From Cohaesibacter sp. (GTDB lineage Bacteria; Pseudomonadota; Alphaproteobacteria; Rhizobiales; Cohaesibacteraceae): DNA of 43,860 nt. A program made the translations under genes and the position numbers. The DNA is taken from the NCBI GenBank assembly GCA_025800145.1, contig JAOXSH010000053.1, positions 1-43,860 of the forward strand, in the 5' to 3' direction. The notes beneath the pieces are model-generated. The model did not search any database and was not told the origin of the DNA. It worked only from the letters and a program-made list of their open reading frames with translations. This document shows, piece by piece, positions 28,303-37,114 of this stretch. Position 1 is the first letter of the stretch, and every line of letters begins with the position of its first letter.

Positions 28303-29595
28303 ATGCTCAAAAACCGCAAATGGCAAAGTCTGGCAACCAGCACATTGCTGCTGGGCCTTGCCGCCTGCAATGCCGAACAATGGGGTGATAACAAGCATCT
28401 TCAGCCGTTAGACAGCAAAATAAAGGCGCAAATCCGCGACATTGGTTCTTCGGAAAATGCTCCACTCTATATCCGCATTTTCAAGGAAGAAGCGGTGCTG
28501 GAAACATGGAAGCAGAAAAAAGACGGCACCTTTGCCCTGCTCAAAACCTATCCCATTTGCGCCTATTCCGGTGAAGTCGGCCCCAAAAAGAAAGAAGGTG
28601 ACCGTCAGGCACCAGAAGGCTTTTATGCCATCTCACCGGGCCAGATGAACCCCAATTCCAGCTATTATCTGTCTTTCAATCTGGGCTATCCAAACAAATT
28701 TGATCGCTCTTATGGACGCACCGGCAAGCATTTGATGGTCCATGGCTCCTGCTCCTCACGGGGATGCTATGCCATGGAAGATGAGCCCATTGGTGAAATT
28801 TATGCATTGGGACGCGAGGCTTTTGAAGGCGGCCAGCGCTATTTCAAGGTTCATGCTTTTCCGTTTCGCATGACACCGGAAAATATGGCCCGTCACCGCA
28901 AAAACAAACATTTCCCCTTCTGGCTGAATCTCAAAAATGGCTATGACCATTTTGAAGTCACCAAAAAACCGCCCAATGTCGAAGTCTGCAACCGCACCTA
29001 TATCTTCAATCCCAAAGGCGCCAGCCATTTTGACGCCACAGGCAACTGCCCCAATTACACCATTGAGCCAAGCCTGATGGCAGCATTAAAAACCAAACGC
29101 GCCGCAGAGGAAATCCAGTTTCAAAAAGCCATTGCCGAGCTGGAAACAAAGGCCAAAGAGGTTGAGGCCGACAAAATGGACACCATTGCCGATGCCCAGC
29201 GCAATATTCTGACCCGCCGCGAGCGCATCAGAAATGGTCAAAATCCCGACGGTTTCCTTGCAGGTCTGATCAAAGGAAATCCGACAAGCCAAAGCAGTGA
29301 TCAAGCCATGGGCAAGCCCCTGCAAAGCACAAGACAGGCACAACCTACAACCAAAGCGCCAACAACAGGCGCAGGCCAAATCACTCTGCCACAAACATCA
29401 CCCATCGCAAAACCGGAGCAACAACAAGCCAGTCAATCCGGTGCCATTGCAAAGCAAGGTGGCGTTGGCGGCTTTTTCAAGTCCCTCTCAGATGGCATTT
29501 CCAATCCGTTCAGAAAAACGCTCCCTGCCACTGTAGTGCAACCATCAGCACAGACAAATCCTGATCTGACCACAATCCCAAAACCCAGAAGCTAG
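28303..29595 (+). CDS. L,D-transpeptidase (YkuD domain, YafK-like), lipoprotein
   Basis: 430 aa. A lipoprotein signal ends at lipobox LAAC (Cys22). The YkuD catalytic domain covers about 52-200 with motif HGSCSSRGCYAM: His147 and nucleophile Cys155. Such enzymes make 3-3 peptidoglycan cross-links, anchor proteins to murein or hydrolyse these bonds; the YafK-like layout does not tell which. A coiled-coil segment (about 270-310) is followed by a Gln/Pro/Thr-rich low-complexity tail. The stop codon TAG is the first three bases of a 105-bp repeat, so the C-terminus may have been altered by its insertion. The 11-bp array upstream hints at shared control with the GGDEF-EAL gene. Confidence 0.88.
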   Translation: MLKNRKWQSLATSTLLLGLAACNAEQWGDNKHLQPLDSKIKAQIRDIGSSENAPLYIRIFKEEAVLETWKQKKDGTFALLKTYPICAYSGEVGPKKKEGDRQAPEGFYAISPGQMNPNSSYYLSFNLGYPNKFDRSYGRTGKHLMVHGSCSSRGCYAMEDEPIGEIYALGREAFEGGQRYFKVHAFPFRMTPENMARHRKNKHFPFWLNLKNGYDHFEVTKKPPNVEVCNRTYIFNPKGASHFDATGNCPNYTIEPSLMAALKTKRAAEEIQFQKAIAELETKAKEVEADKMDTIADAQRNILTRRERIRNGQNPDGFLAGLIKGNPTSQSSDQAMGKPLQSTRQAQPTTKAPTTGAGQITLPQTSPIAKPEQQQASQSGAIAKQGGVGGFFKSLSDGISNPFRKTLPATVVQPSAQTNPDLTTIPKPRS

Positions 29596-29697
29596 AGCAT
29601 TTTGAATAAACACGTCGTTATTCAAAATGCTCTAGTCTTTGTTTCTAAGCATATTTTTGTCCGAAAACCGCACACATTTTTCGAAAAATATGCTCTA
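29593..29697. repeat. 105-bp double-hairpin repeat, copy C
   Basis: Nearly identical to copy B and in the same orientation, from TAGAGCATTTTG to ATATGCTCTA. It begins inside the last codon of the L,D-transpeptidase gene, supplying its TAG stop, and ends 27 bases before the MTHFR-like gene. CTA flanks both sides. Confidence 0.92.
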
Positions 29698-29724
29698 ATA
29701 CCAACGGTATAAACCTCTATATTG

Positions 29725-30576
29725 CTAACGCTTGAGATCCAGTGACAAAACACCATTCATCCAGTGAACGGCCGCCTCTATTCCACCAAAGGGATAGAGA
29801 TGAAAGAGGACATCTCCCAGCGCAGCTTCTTTCATGCCTTCGTCCAAAGCCTCCCAGAACCGGTCAGGCCCGGCGCTGGAGAGCACATTTGCCATCGAAA
29901 GACCATAGCGGCCAAGAATAGAGGCAGACGTTGCAATGCCAAATTGTTTGGCAAAACGCAGCAGGGTAGAAACTTTCGCTGGCCCCGGTACCCCAATACG
30001 CACCGGCACATCAATACCATGCCCACGCAAATGCTCGATCCAGTCAAGAAAGGCCTGCGGATCCAGCCCGAATTGGGTGGTGATCTCCACATCACAACCA
30101 GCTTCTTGCAAAAAATCGAGCTTCCAGCGTAAACAGCGCCACAGCTCTGCCTCATCAATTTTATGATGGCCTTGCGGATAGCCAACAATCCCTACTTTGG
30201 ACAAACCATGGCGGGCCACAATGCCGCTTTTCAAAAGCGCAAGGGAATCCTGATAAGGCCCAGAAGGGCTGGAAGGATCTCCCCCAACCAGCAAAAAACG
30301 CGAAGGCGCAGCTGCTTCTATCAAAGCCTCAATCAAATGGTCCCGATCCTCCTGCGATAGAAAGCGCCGCGAAGACAGGATAGGCACCGGCTCCAACCCA
30401 CAAGCCCGAATAAGCCGCGCCGCCTCAATGCGCTGGTCATGATTTTCATTGCCAAGAAATGCAATATTGACTGGCGTTCCAGACGGAATCAGCGCTTGCG
30501 CCGCCACAATCTCTTGAATCGCCTTACCGGTTATTTCCAGGGTATAGGCAGAACGGGACGTAGAAATTGTCATCAT
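29725..30576 (-). CDS. Divergent methylenetetrahydrofolate reductase-like protein (MTHFR barrel)
   Basis: 283 aa, close to MetF length. The (beta/alpha)8 MTHFR fold is recognisable from VGGDPSSPSGPYQDSLALL (counterpart of the LRGDxP loop), the VGIVGYPQGHHK strand and the Gln-containing TTQFGLD (counterpart of ITQxxFD). The N-terminal Glu region is YTLEITGK instead of the usual FEFFPP, so it belongs to a divergent subgroup and may use a different folate or redox partner. It starts six bases after the RpiR-type gene and must be co-transcribed with it, tying folate C1 chemistry to the adjoining catabolic cluster. Confidence 0.8.
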   Translation of the reverse strand: MMTISTSRSAYTLEITGKAIQEIVAAQALIPSGTPVNIAFLGNENHDQRIEAARLIRACGLEPVPILSSRRFLSQEDRDHLIEALIEAAAPSRFLLVGGDPSSPSGPYQDSLALLKSGIVARHGLSKVGIVGYPQGHHKIDEAELWRCLRWKLDFLQEAGCDVEITTQFGLDPQAFLDWIEHLRGHGIDVPVRIGVPGPAKVSTLLRFAKQFGIATSASILGRYGLSMANVLSSAGPDRFWEALDEGMKEAALGDVLFHLYPFGGIEAAVHWMNGVLSLDLKR

Positions 30577-30582
30577 AAAAAC

Positions 30583-31461
30583 TCATACAAATTTGCGAAA
30601 AAGGCGTGTCTGATCAAACAAATCTTCCAACACCTGCATTCGGTCCTTGGTATCGTCCCAATTCTCTGTCTGAACCGCTGCAATCACAGCCTCCATCACA
30701 AACATGATAACAACCGAACTATCCCAAGCCGAAGGCACTTCGATATGACAATTAAAACAATGATAGGCAACCTCGGAAACCGGCGAACTCCACTGATCAG
30801 TGAATAAAACCACTTTCACCCCGCGGTCCTGCGCCATTTGGGCCAATTTTCGACTATCGCGCTCATAGCGACGAATATCGAAAAGAACCAGCACATCCCC
30901 TTCTTTCATATTCAGCACATAATGGGGCCATGCGTTGGAATTGGACGCAACCAAGGTCACATCCGGGCGGATCACCTGCATATGAGTGAAAAAATAATCA
31001 GCCAGAGCCCGCGAAATACGCCCGCCCACAATATGAACGGACCGACTGGTATCGGACAAGAGATTCACCACCGCATCAAACTCGCCCACATCAAGCAAAC
31101 CAAGAGTCTGGCGCATATTCTGCATCACCGTATCAGCAAAACGATTGAGAATATGCGTATCAGGTGCCGCCTCGCTCCAGCGATCATGCTTGGCGATAGG
31201 ATCCGAAATCTTGGCTTCCAATTCCCCGTGCAAAGCGGCCTGAAAATCGGGATAGCCTTTAAAACCGAGCTTTTGCACCATCCGCGCCACCGTCGGCGTG
31301 GAGACTTTGGCATTCTCAGCAAGGCTGGTAATGCTGCCAAGACCGGAAACCGGATAATTGTCCAGCAAACAATTGGCCAATTGGCGTTCTGCCCGGGTCA
31401 AAGCATCAAACTTATCCCGCAACATATCCGCAATATTTTTTATCCGATCAGCCAAACTCAC
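30583..31461 (-). CDS. RpiR-family transcriptional regulator (HTH + SIS)
   Basis: 292 aa, standard for the family. The N-terminal HTH_6 domain (about 15-85) has LGSITSLAENAKVSTPTVAR and QKLGFKGYPDFQAALHGEL; the SIS domain (about 125-260) has VHIVGGRISRALADYFFTHM and GDVLVLFDIRRYERDSRKLA. SIS domains in this family usually bind phosphosugars, but members near TRAP or amine-catabolism genes respond to other ligands. The start is GTG (31461), with a poorly placed ribosome binding site. It is divergent from the transport and catabolic operon, a layout typical of a local regulator. Confidence 0.92.
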   Translation of the reverse strand: MSLADRIKNIADMLRDKFDALTRAERQLANCLLDNYPVSGLGSITSLAENAKVSTPTVARMVQKLGFKGYPDFQAALHGELEAKISDPIAKHDRWSEAAPDTHILNRFADTVMQNMRQTLGLLDVGEFDAVVNLLSDTSRSVHIVGGRISRALADYFFTHMQVIRPDVTLVASNSNAWPHYVLNMKEGDVLVLFDIRRYERDSRKLAQMAQDRGVKVVLFTDQWSSPVSEVAYHCFNCHIEVPSAWDSSVVIMFVMEAVIAAVQTENWDDTKDRMQVLEDLFDQTRLFRKFV

Positions 31462-31530
31462 CTCTTTGCAACTGATTCCCTAGCACAGGAAACTATATCA
31501 CTGTTACAAATTTTAGCAGCACAACGCAAT

Positions 31531-31548
31531 CTGAAAAGATTTTTTCAG
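31531..31548. promoter_or_regulatory. Candidate operator for the RpiR-type regulator
   Basis: CTGAAAA-GATT-TTTTCAG, a perfect 7-bp dyad with 4-base spacer in the 185-base gap between the divergent genes. TGAAA/TTTCA dyads are common for RpiR-family operators. TTGACA at 31557-31562, nine bases downstream, could be the -35 of the plus-strand operon, though the -10 is weak. Confidence 0.5.
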
Positions 31549-31646
31549 AAAAATCATTGACAGATCGATTCATCCTGAACAATTCTTTACAAAACTACGC
31601 AATGCTCCAAAATTTCAAAGGCCAAAATTTCAAAGGATAGCCCAAG

Positions 31647-32450
31647 ATGCAGCCTGCTCCAGACAATCAGACAGTCGCTCTTTTGAAGCCAGATGAGCCG
31701 GAGCCAGTAAGCTGCATCAATGAACAGGCCAAAAGCGATATCTTGTTGATCTGCGAACATGCATCCAATGCCTTCCCGCAAAAATTGGGACAATTGGGCT
31801 TGAGCGAGGACACCACAGAAAGCCATGTTGCATGGGATCCGGGGGCTCTTGGCGTCTCTCATCATTTAAGCCAATTGCTGGATGCCACCCTCATTCACCA
31901 AAATTATTCCCGACTGGTCTATGATTGCAACCGCCCACCAAGCGCCAGTGACGCCATGCCCGAGCGCAGCGAAGTCTTTGATATACCGGGCAACAAAGAC
32001 CTGTCAGACGCCGATAGAGCGGCACGAATAGCAGCCATTTATCAGCCCTTTGAAGACGCTCTGAAAGCCTTTATTGCCAAAAGACGGGATCAGGGCCGCG
32101 CGCCAATTCTTGTCACCATTCATTCTTTCACCCCTGTTTATCATGGCAAAAAACGCGAGGTAGAGCTGGGCATTCTCTATGATCAGGATACCCGCCTTGC
32201 CAACGCTCTGTTGCAGGCAAGCGGGCACCAAAAAGACCTGATCATCCGCGCCAATGAACCTTATAGCCCAAAGGATGGTGTCACCCATACCTTGCAAACT
32301 CATGCCCTGCCCCATGAGTTGCAGAATGTCATGATCGAAATTCGCAACGACCTGATCGAAACAAAAGACCAGCAAAAAGCCATGGCCCAAACATTGGCCC
32401 AACTCTGCCAAACGGCCATAGACCAACTCACGCCCGATAAAGACACATAA
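31647..32450 (+). CDS. N-formylglutamate amidohydrolase-family hydrolase
   Basis: 267 aa. Family signatures are DILLICEHASNAFPQ near the start, VAWDPGALGVSHHLSQLLDA, SRLVYDCNRPP and the metal/active-site VTIHSFTPVYHGKKRE. Characterised members hydrolyse N-formyl-L-glutamate in histidine degradation, but no hutH, hutU or hutI is nearby. Here it heads an operon with a TRAP transporter, a GS-like ligase and two dehydrogenases, so a different glutamyl or N-acyl amino acid amide is the likelier substrate. The ATG follows AAGGA by nine bases. Family call strong, substrate open. Confidence 0.88.
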   Translation: MQPAPDNQTVALLKPDEPEPVSCINEQAKSDILLICEHASNAFPQKLGQLGLSEDTTESHVAWDPGALGVSHHLSQLLDATLIHQNYSRLVYDCNRPPSASDAMPERSEVFDIPGNKDLSDADRAARIAAIYQPFEDALKAFIAKRRDQGRAPILVTIHSFTPVYHGKKREVELGILYDQDTRLANALLQASGHQKDLIIRANEPYSPKDGVTHTLQTHALPHELQNVMIEIRNDLIETKDQQKAMAQTLAQLCQTAIDQLTPDKDT

Positions 32451-32536
32451 AACAAACAGCCTCCGCAGAAGAGGCCAAAACAATCTCAGCAATGTTTGCA
32501 ATTCCGCACCAGCCACCTGCCAATGGAGAGCAGATC

Positions 32537-33064
32537 GTGCCAAATGCGATAACCGCCTTTGTCAGATATGTGAATATGATGAACCGCCATGTCGGTACCA
32601 TCGCCATGTATCTGATTTTCGTGATGATGGGAATTTTGCTCTATTCCTCCATCTCCAAAACCTTTTTCACGCCCTCTTTATGGACACTGGAAATGGCCCA
32701 ATTCGTCATGGTGGCCTATTATCTGCTGGGCGGTGGCTATTCCATGCAGCTGGACGCCCATGTGCGCATGGATCTCTTTTATGGCAGCTGGTCGCCCAAA
32801 ACCCGCATGTTGATGGATTGCTTCACCGTGCTGCTGCTGATTTTCTATCTGGTCATCCTGCTTTATGGCGGCCTCTCCTCCACCCAATATGCCTTGCAAT
32901 ATGGCGAGGAGAGCTATTCCGCATGGGCACCAAAAATGGCTCCTATCAAAATCATCATGTGCATTGGCATTTTCCTGATGCTGTTACAGGCCATTGCTGC
33001 CTTTTTCTATGATCTGGGCCGCCTGCGCGGTGTCGATATCCTGAGCGGGGAGAATATCGGATGA
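32537..33064 (+). CDS. TRAP transporter small membrane subunit (DctQ type)
   Basis: 175 aa from GTG 32537, preceded by GGAGAG six bases upstream; an in-frame ATG at 32492 has no such site and would add 15 residues. Four membrane segments are visible (for example IAMYLIFVMMGILLYSSI and LMDCFTVLLLIFYLVILLYG). It contains LEMAQFVMVAYYLLGGGYSM and AHVRMDLFYGSW, matching the DctQ pattern. It partners the large permease to form the TRAP membrane unit. Its stop overlaps the dctM-type start by four bases. Confidence 0.9.
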   Translation: MPNAITAFVRYVNMMNRHVGTIAMYLIFVMMGILLYSSISKTFFTPSLWTLEMAQFVMVAYYLLGGGYSMQLDAHVRMDLFYGSWSPKTRMLMDCFTVLLLIFYLVILLYGGLSSTQYALQYGEESYSAWAPKMAPIKIIMCIGIFLMLLQAIAAFFYDLGRLRGVDILSGENIG

Positions 33065-34383
33065 GCTATGAAATGATTGCCCTTCTGATGTTCAGCACCA
33101 TGATGGTCATGTTGCTGACCGGCCAACGTGTGTTTGGCGCCATTGGCTTTGTTGCGGTAGCAGCTGCGCTTTTGCTATGGGGCGATGGCGGCTCGGAAAT
33201 GGCCTTTTCCGCCTCCATGAAATTGATGAAATGGTATCCGCTCCTCACCTTGCCATTATTCATTTTCATGGGCTATATGCTCTCCGAATCCGGCATTGCC
33301 GAAGACCTGTATAAAATGTTCCATGTCTGGATGGGCCCAATGCCCGGCGGACTGGCAGTTGGCACCATCGGTCTGATGGTCATCATCTCAGCCATGAATG
33401 GCCTCTCCGTCGCTGGCATGGCCATTGGTGCAACCATCGCTTTGCCTGAATTGCTGCGCCGTGGTTATGACAAAATCATGGTCACTGGCGTCATTCAGGC
33501 TGGCTCCTCCCTTGGCATTCTGGTGCCCCCTTCTGTGGTGCTGGTCCTCTATGGCATGATTGCCCGCCAACCGGTGGGCAAGCTCTGGCTTGGTGGTGTT
33601 TTTCCCGGTCTCATACTGGCTTCCATGTTCATTGCCTATATTGTCATTCGCTGCAAAATGCAGCCAGACCTTGGCCCGGCCCTCTCCAAAGAAGAGCGCG
33701 ATATACCAATGAGCGAAAAGCTCAAACTTCTGCGCGCTGGTATCTTGCCGCTCATCATCTTCTTCCTCATGACAGGCCTGTTTTTGATGGGCATCACCTC
33801 ACTGGTGGAAAGCTCCGCCGTGGGTGCCGCTTCCGCCATGGGCGCTGCCGCCATTAAAGGGCTACTCAACAAACAGCTAATCGAATCCACCGTGCGCAAA
33901 ACCCTTGGCATTTCTTGCATGTTCATGTGGATCATCCTTGCCGCCCTGTGCTTTGGAGCCGTCTTCGACGGGCTGGGCGCGGTGCGGGCCATCAAAACCC
34001 TGTTCGTCGATGATCTGGGCCTTGGCCCATGGGAAATCCTCATCCTGATGCAACTCTCCTACATCCTGATGGGCATGTTTTTGGATGATACCGCGATGCT
34101 GGTCATTGTGGCACCGCTCTTCATTCCGCTGGTTGGCTCCCTTGGCTTCGACCTCATCTGGTATGGCGTGCTCTATACCATCACCTGCCAGATTGCCTAT
34201 ATGACACCGCCTTTTGGTTACAATCTATTCCTGATGCGGGCCATGGCCCCACCCACAATCTCACTGATTGATATTTACCGCTCGGTCATTCCCTTTGTCG
34301 CCATCATGGTGCTGGGTCTGGCACTCGTCACCCTCTTCCCCGAACTGGCCACATGGCTACCGGAGAAAGTCTATGCCCGCTAA
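33061..34383 (+). CDS. TRAP transporter large permease (DctM type)
   Basis: 440 aa, normal DctM length, with 11-12 membrane segments. Diagnostic blocks: LPLFIFMGYMLSESGIAEDL, MVIISAMNGLSVAGMAIGAT, GSSLGILVPPSVVLVLYGMI and GMFLDDTAMLVIVAPLFIPL. It is the Na+-driven translocation subunit. It is translationally coupled to the Q subunit by an ATGA overlap and followed after 109 bases by the binding protein. Confidence 0.95.
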   Translation: MSYEMIALLMFSTMMVMLLTGQRVFGAIGFVAVAAALLLWGDGGSEMAFSASMKLMKWYPLLTLPLFIFMGYMLSESGIAEDLYKMFHVWMGPMPGGLAVGTIGLMVIISAMNGLSVAGMAIGATIALPELLRRGYDKIMVTGVIQAGSSLGILVPPSVVLVLYGMIARQPVGKLWLGGVFPGLILASMFIAYIVIRCKMQPDLGPALSKEERDIPMSEKLKLLRAGILPLIIFFLMTGLFLMGITSLVESSAVGAASAMGAAAIKGLLNKQLIESTVRKTLGISCMFMWIILAALCFGAVFDGLGAVRAIKTLFVDDLGLGPWEILILMQLSYILMGMFLDDTAMLVIVAPLFIPLVGSLGFDLIWYGVLYTITCQIAYMTPPFGYNLFLMRAMAPPTISLIDIYRSVIPFVAIMVLGLALVTLFPELATWLPEKVYAR

Positions 34384-34492
34384 CCGGGCATGAACCAAGC
34401 AACAAACACAACAAAAGGGCAAAAGCCCACATCACCTATAAGCCAACCACCACCAGTCTGGCCCAGATGTCAGCATCCAGAGGAGAAAGACA

Positions 34493-35545
34493 ATGACCAA
34501 CAGACGCGATTTTCTTAAAAAAGCGGGTATGGTGACTGCCGCAGCCGGAGCGTCCACTTTGGCCGCTCCAGCCGTTCATGCAGCAGGCCGCCCCATCAAA
34601 TGGCGCTTGCAGACCTATGCAGGCGCTGCCCTTGCCGAGCATGTGATCAAGCCATCCATTGATGCTTTTAACAAGGCCGCCAATGGCGAAATGGAAATCG
34701 AGCTTTATTTTGCCGACCAATTGGTCCCAACAGGCGAGTTATTCCGCGCCATGCAGCGCGGCACCATCGATGCGGTGCAGTCTGATGATGATTCAATCGC
34801 CGCCCCCGTGGATGTGTCTGTCTTTGGTGGTTATTTCCCCTTTGCCTCACGCTATAGCCTTGATGTGCCAGCCCTGTTCAATCATTGGGGCCTGAAAGAA
34901 ATCTGGCAAGAAGCCTATGACGAGGTAGAGGGCGTAACATGGCTCTCTGCTGGTGCATGGGACCCCTGCCATTTTGCCACCAAAGACCCCATCAACAGCC
35001 TGGCAGATTTGAAAGGCAAGCGCGTCTTTACCTTCCCAACTGCTGGTAAATTTCTCTCGCGCTTTGGTGTGGTGCCTGTCACCCTGCCATGGGAAGATAT
35101 TGAAGTGGCCATGCAAACCGGCGAGCTGGATGGCATTGCATGGTCTGGCATTACCGAGGATTACACGGTCGGTTGGGCCGATGTGACCAACTATTTCCTC
35201 ACCAACAACATTTCCGGGGCATGGGCTGGCTCCTATTTTGCCAATTCCGAACGCTGGGCAGAATTGCCAGAGCATCTGAAAACCCTGTTCAATCTGTGTA
35301 TGGACAGCTCCCACTATTATCGTCAACACTGGTATTGGGCAGGTGAAGCCAAGCTGCGCACACAAGGCACCAAACTCAAACTGACCTCCATTCCTGACGA
35401 AGAATGGGCAACAGTGGAAGCCGAGGCCCGAAAATTTTGGGATGAAATTGCCGCAAAATCTGATCGCAACGCGCAGGTGGTGAAAATCCTAAAAGACTAT
35501 AACGCCTCTATGGAAAAAGCAGGCCGCCCTTATCGCTATAGCTGA
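34493..35545 (+). CDS. TRAP transporter substrate-binding protein (DctP type), Tat-exported
   Basis: 350 aa. The N-terminus NRRDFLKKAG followed by an Ala-rich hydrophobic stretch to about residue 31 is a twin-arginine signal. The mature part is a DctP-family binding protein (GELFRAMQRGTIDAVQSDDD; LADLKGKRVFTFPTAG; EVAMQTGELDGIAWSG). Aligning by eye to sialic-acid SiaP, the Arg that binds the ligand carboxylate is retained (Arg of GKRVF), so the ligand probably carries a carboxylate. AGGAGA lies before the ATG. High expression relative to the permease is usual. The exact ligand cannot be read from sequence. Confidence 0.93.
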   Translation: MTNRRDFLKKAGMVTAAAGASTLAAPAVHAAGRPIKWRLQTYAGAALAEHVIKPSIDAFNKAANGEMEIELYFADQLVPTGELFRAMQRGTIDAVQSDDDSIAAPVDVSVFGGYFPFASRYSLDVPALFNHWGLKEIWQEAYDEVEGVTWLSAGAWDPCHFATKDPINSLADLKGKRVFTFPTAGKFLSRFGVVPVTLPWEDIEVAMQTGELDGIAWSGITEDYTVGWADVTNYFLTNNISGAWAGSYFANSERWAELPEHLKTLFNLCMDSSHYYRQHWYWAGEAKLRTQGTKLKLTSIPDEEWATVEAEARKFWDEIAAKSDRNAQVVKILKDYNASMEKAGRPYRYS

Positions 35546-35567
35546 TAAGCTGTCCCCACACGACAAG

Positions 35568-35591
35568 GTCACCCCGCAAAAGCGGGGTGAC
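35568..35591. terminator. Hairpin after the TRAP binding-protein gene
   Basis: Perfect 10-bp stem GTCACCCCGC / GCGGGGTGAC with loop AAAA, 22 bases past the stop. No T-run follows, so it may act as an mRNA-stabilising hairpin that sets the ratio of transporter to enzyme transcripts instead of a full stop. Confidence 0.55.
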
Positions 35592-35670
35592 AATATACAA
35601 AAATACAAAGCTCCAAGAGCCGTTCAATCACATTATATGGTCACTCGACCACAGACGGAGAATTGCCACC

Positions 35671-37041
35671 ATGACCGGTACCTTGTCTTTTGATCAACTC
35701 AACGCCCTGACCCAAAGCGGCGAGATTGACACCGTTCTGGCTTGTCAGGTCGATATGCAAGGCCGCCTGATGGGCAAGCGCTTTCATGCTGCCTATTTTT
35801 GCAAAAGTGCCTATGAGGAAACTCATAGCTGCAATTATCTGCTTGCCACCGACATGGAAATGGAAACCGTCGAAGGCTATAAATCCACCAGTTGGGAAGC
35901 TGGCTATGGCGATTATGTCATGAAGCCGGATCTTGATAGCATCCGCCTTGTGCCATGGTTGGAAAAAACCGCCTTTGTGATGTGCGATGTGCTGGACCAC
36001 CACACCCACCAGCCTGTGCCCCATGCTCCGCGTGCTGTCTTGCAAGCTCAGACCAAACGCTTGAACGACATGGGAATGAGCGCCTTCATGGCCACTGAGC
36101 TGGAATTTTTCCTGTTTGAACAAAGCTTTGAGGAAGCCCATAACAACGGCTATCACCGTTTGAAAACATGGGGCAAATATAACGAGGATTATCACATCTT
36201 CCAAACCACCAAGGAAGAAAGCGTCATGCGTGCCATTCGCAATGGTCTTCATGATGCAGGCATTGAGGTGGAATGCTCCAAGGGTGAGGCCAGCGCCGGA
36301 CAGGAAGAGATTAACGTCAAATATGCCGACGCGTTGAGTACAGGCGACAATCATGCCTTTGTCAAAAATGCCTGCAAGGAAATTGCCTGGGCCCAAGGGC
36401 GCGCACTGACTTTTCTGGCAAAATGGAGCGGAGAGGCCGCTGGTTCCTCCTCCCATGTGCATCAATCCCTTTGGTCAATCGATGGCACAGAGCCGCTCTT
36501 TTACGATGAAAGCCGTAGATATGGCATGTCGGAATTGATGGAGCACTATCTGGCAGGCTTGCTGCATCATGCCTCTGACATCACCTATTTTCTGGCCCCT
36601 TATATCAATTCTTACAAACGCTTTGCGCAAGGCACCTTTGCCCCAACCAAAGCCATCTGGTCAAAAGATAACCGCACCGCTGGCTATCGCATTTGTGGCG
36701 ATGGCACAAAGGGCGTGCGGGTGGAATGCCGTGTGGGTGGCTCGGACCTCAACCCATATCTGGCCATGGCCGCGCTGTTGGCCGCTGGCATTGATGGCAT
36801 AGAGAACAAGCGCAAGCTGGAACCGGAATTTTCCGGCGATGCTTATGCCGCAACGGACGCACGCTCCATTCCCGCTACCTTGCGCGCGGCAACAAACGTG
36901 CTAAACAGCTCGCAAATGCTGCGCAAAGCCATGGGCGATGATGTGATCGACCATTATGTGCGCTGCGCCAGCTGGGAACAGGAAATGTTTGACAGACAGG
37001 TGACAGATTGGGAAGTCGCCCGCGGCTTTGAACGCGCCTGA
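35671..37041 (+). CDS. Glutamine synthetase-like gamma-glutamyl-amine ligase
   Basis: 456 aa from the ATG at 35671 (MTGTLSFDQLNAL...), with GGAG ten bases upstream; the frame is open earlier but not family-like. GS catalytic features are kept: ATELEFFLFE, GQEEINVKYADAL, GSSSHVHQSLW, NRTAGYRICGDG and VECRVGGSDLNPYLA. The adenylylation loop Tyr motif of housekeeping GlnA (NLYxL) is absent and the substrate loops differ, which fits the PuuA/GlnT-like ligases that attach glutamate to amines other than ammonia. It sits with an alcohol and an aldehyde dehydrogenase and a glutamyl-type hydrolase. The amine substrate is inference. Confidence 0.85.
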   Translation: MTGTLSFDQLNALTQSGEIDTVLACQVDMQGRLMGKRFHAAYFCKSAYEETHSCNYLLATDMEMETVEGYKSTSWEAGYGDYVMKPDLDSIRLVPWLEKTAFVMCDVLDHHTHQPVPHAPRAVLQAQTKRLNDMGMSAFMATELEFFLFEQSFEEAHNNGYHRLKTWGKYNEDYHIFQTTKEESVMRAIRNGLHDAGIEVECSKGEASAGQEEINVKYADALSTGDNHAFVKNACKEIAWAQGRALTFLAKWSGEAAGSSSHVHQSLWSIDGTEPLFYDESRRYGMSELMEHYLAGLLHHASDITYFLAPYINSYKRFAQGTFAPTKAIWSKDNRTAGYRICGDGTKGVRVECRVGGSDLNPYLAMAALLAAGIDGIENKRKLEPEFSGDAYAATDARSIPATLRAATNVLNSSQMLRKAMGDDVIDHYVRCASWEQEMFDRQVTDWEVARGFERA

Positions 37042-37114
37042 CCACACATCAACAAATGCATCTGAGACTTGTATCAAAAGTCCAGTTTAAACAGTTCAAC
37101 GATCACAACCGCAA

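Noticed and set aside
31647-32450. hutG of a histidine-utilisation operon
   Set aside because: No histidase, urocanase, imidazolonepropionase or HutC is nearby; the neighbours are a TRAP transporter, a GS-like ligase and dehydrogenases.
34493-35545. Loss of the carboxylate-binding Arg in the TRAP binding protein, which would have suggested an uncharged amine ligand
   Set aside because: A gapless alignment by eye backward from the AMQTGELDG block places the Arg of GKRVF exactly at the SiaP Arg position, so it is retained.
35671-37041. Housekeeping glutamine synthetase glnA
   Set aside because: No glnB neighbour, no adenylylation Tyr motif, and placement in a catabolic operon with ALDH and ADH.
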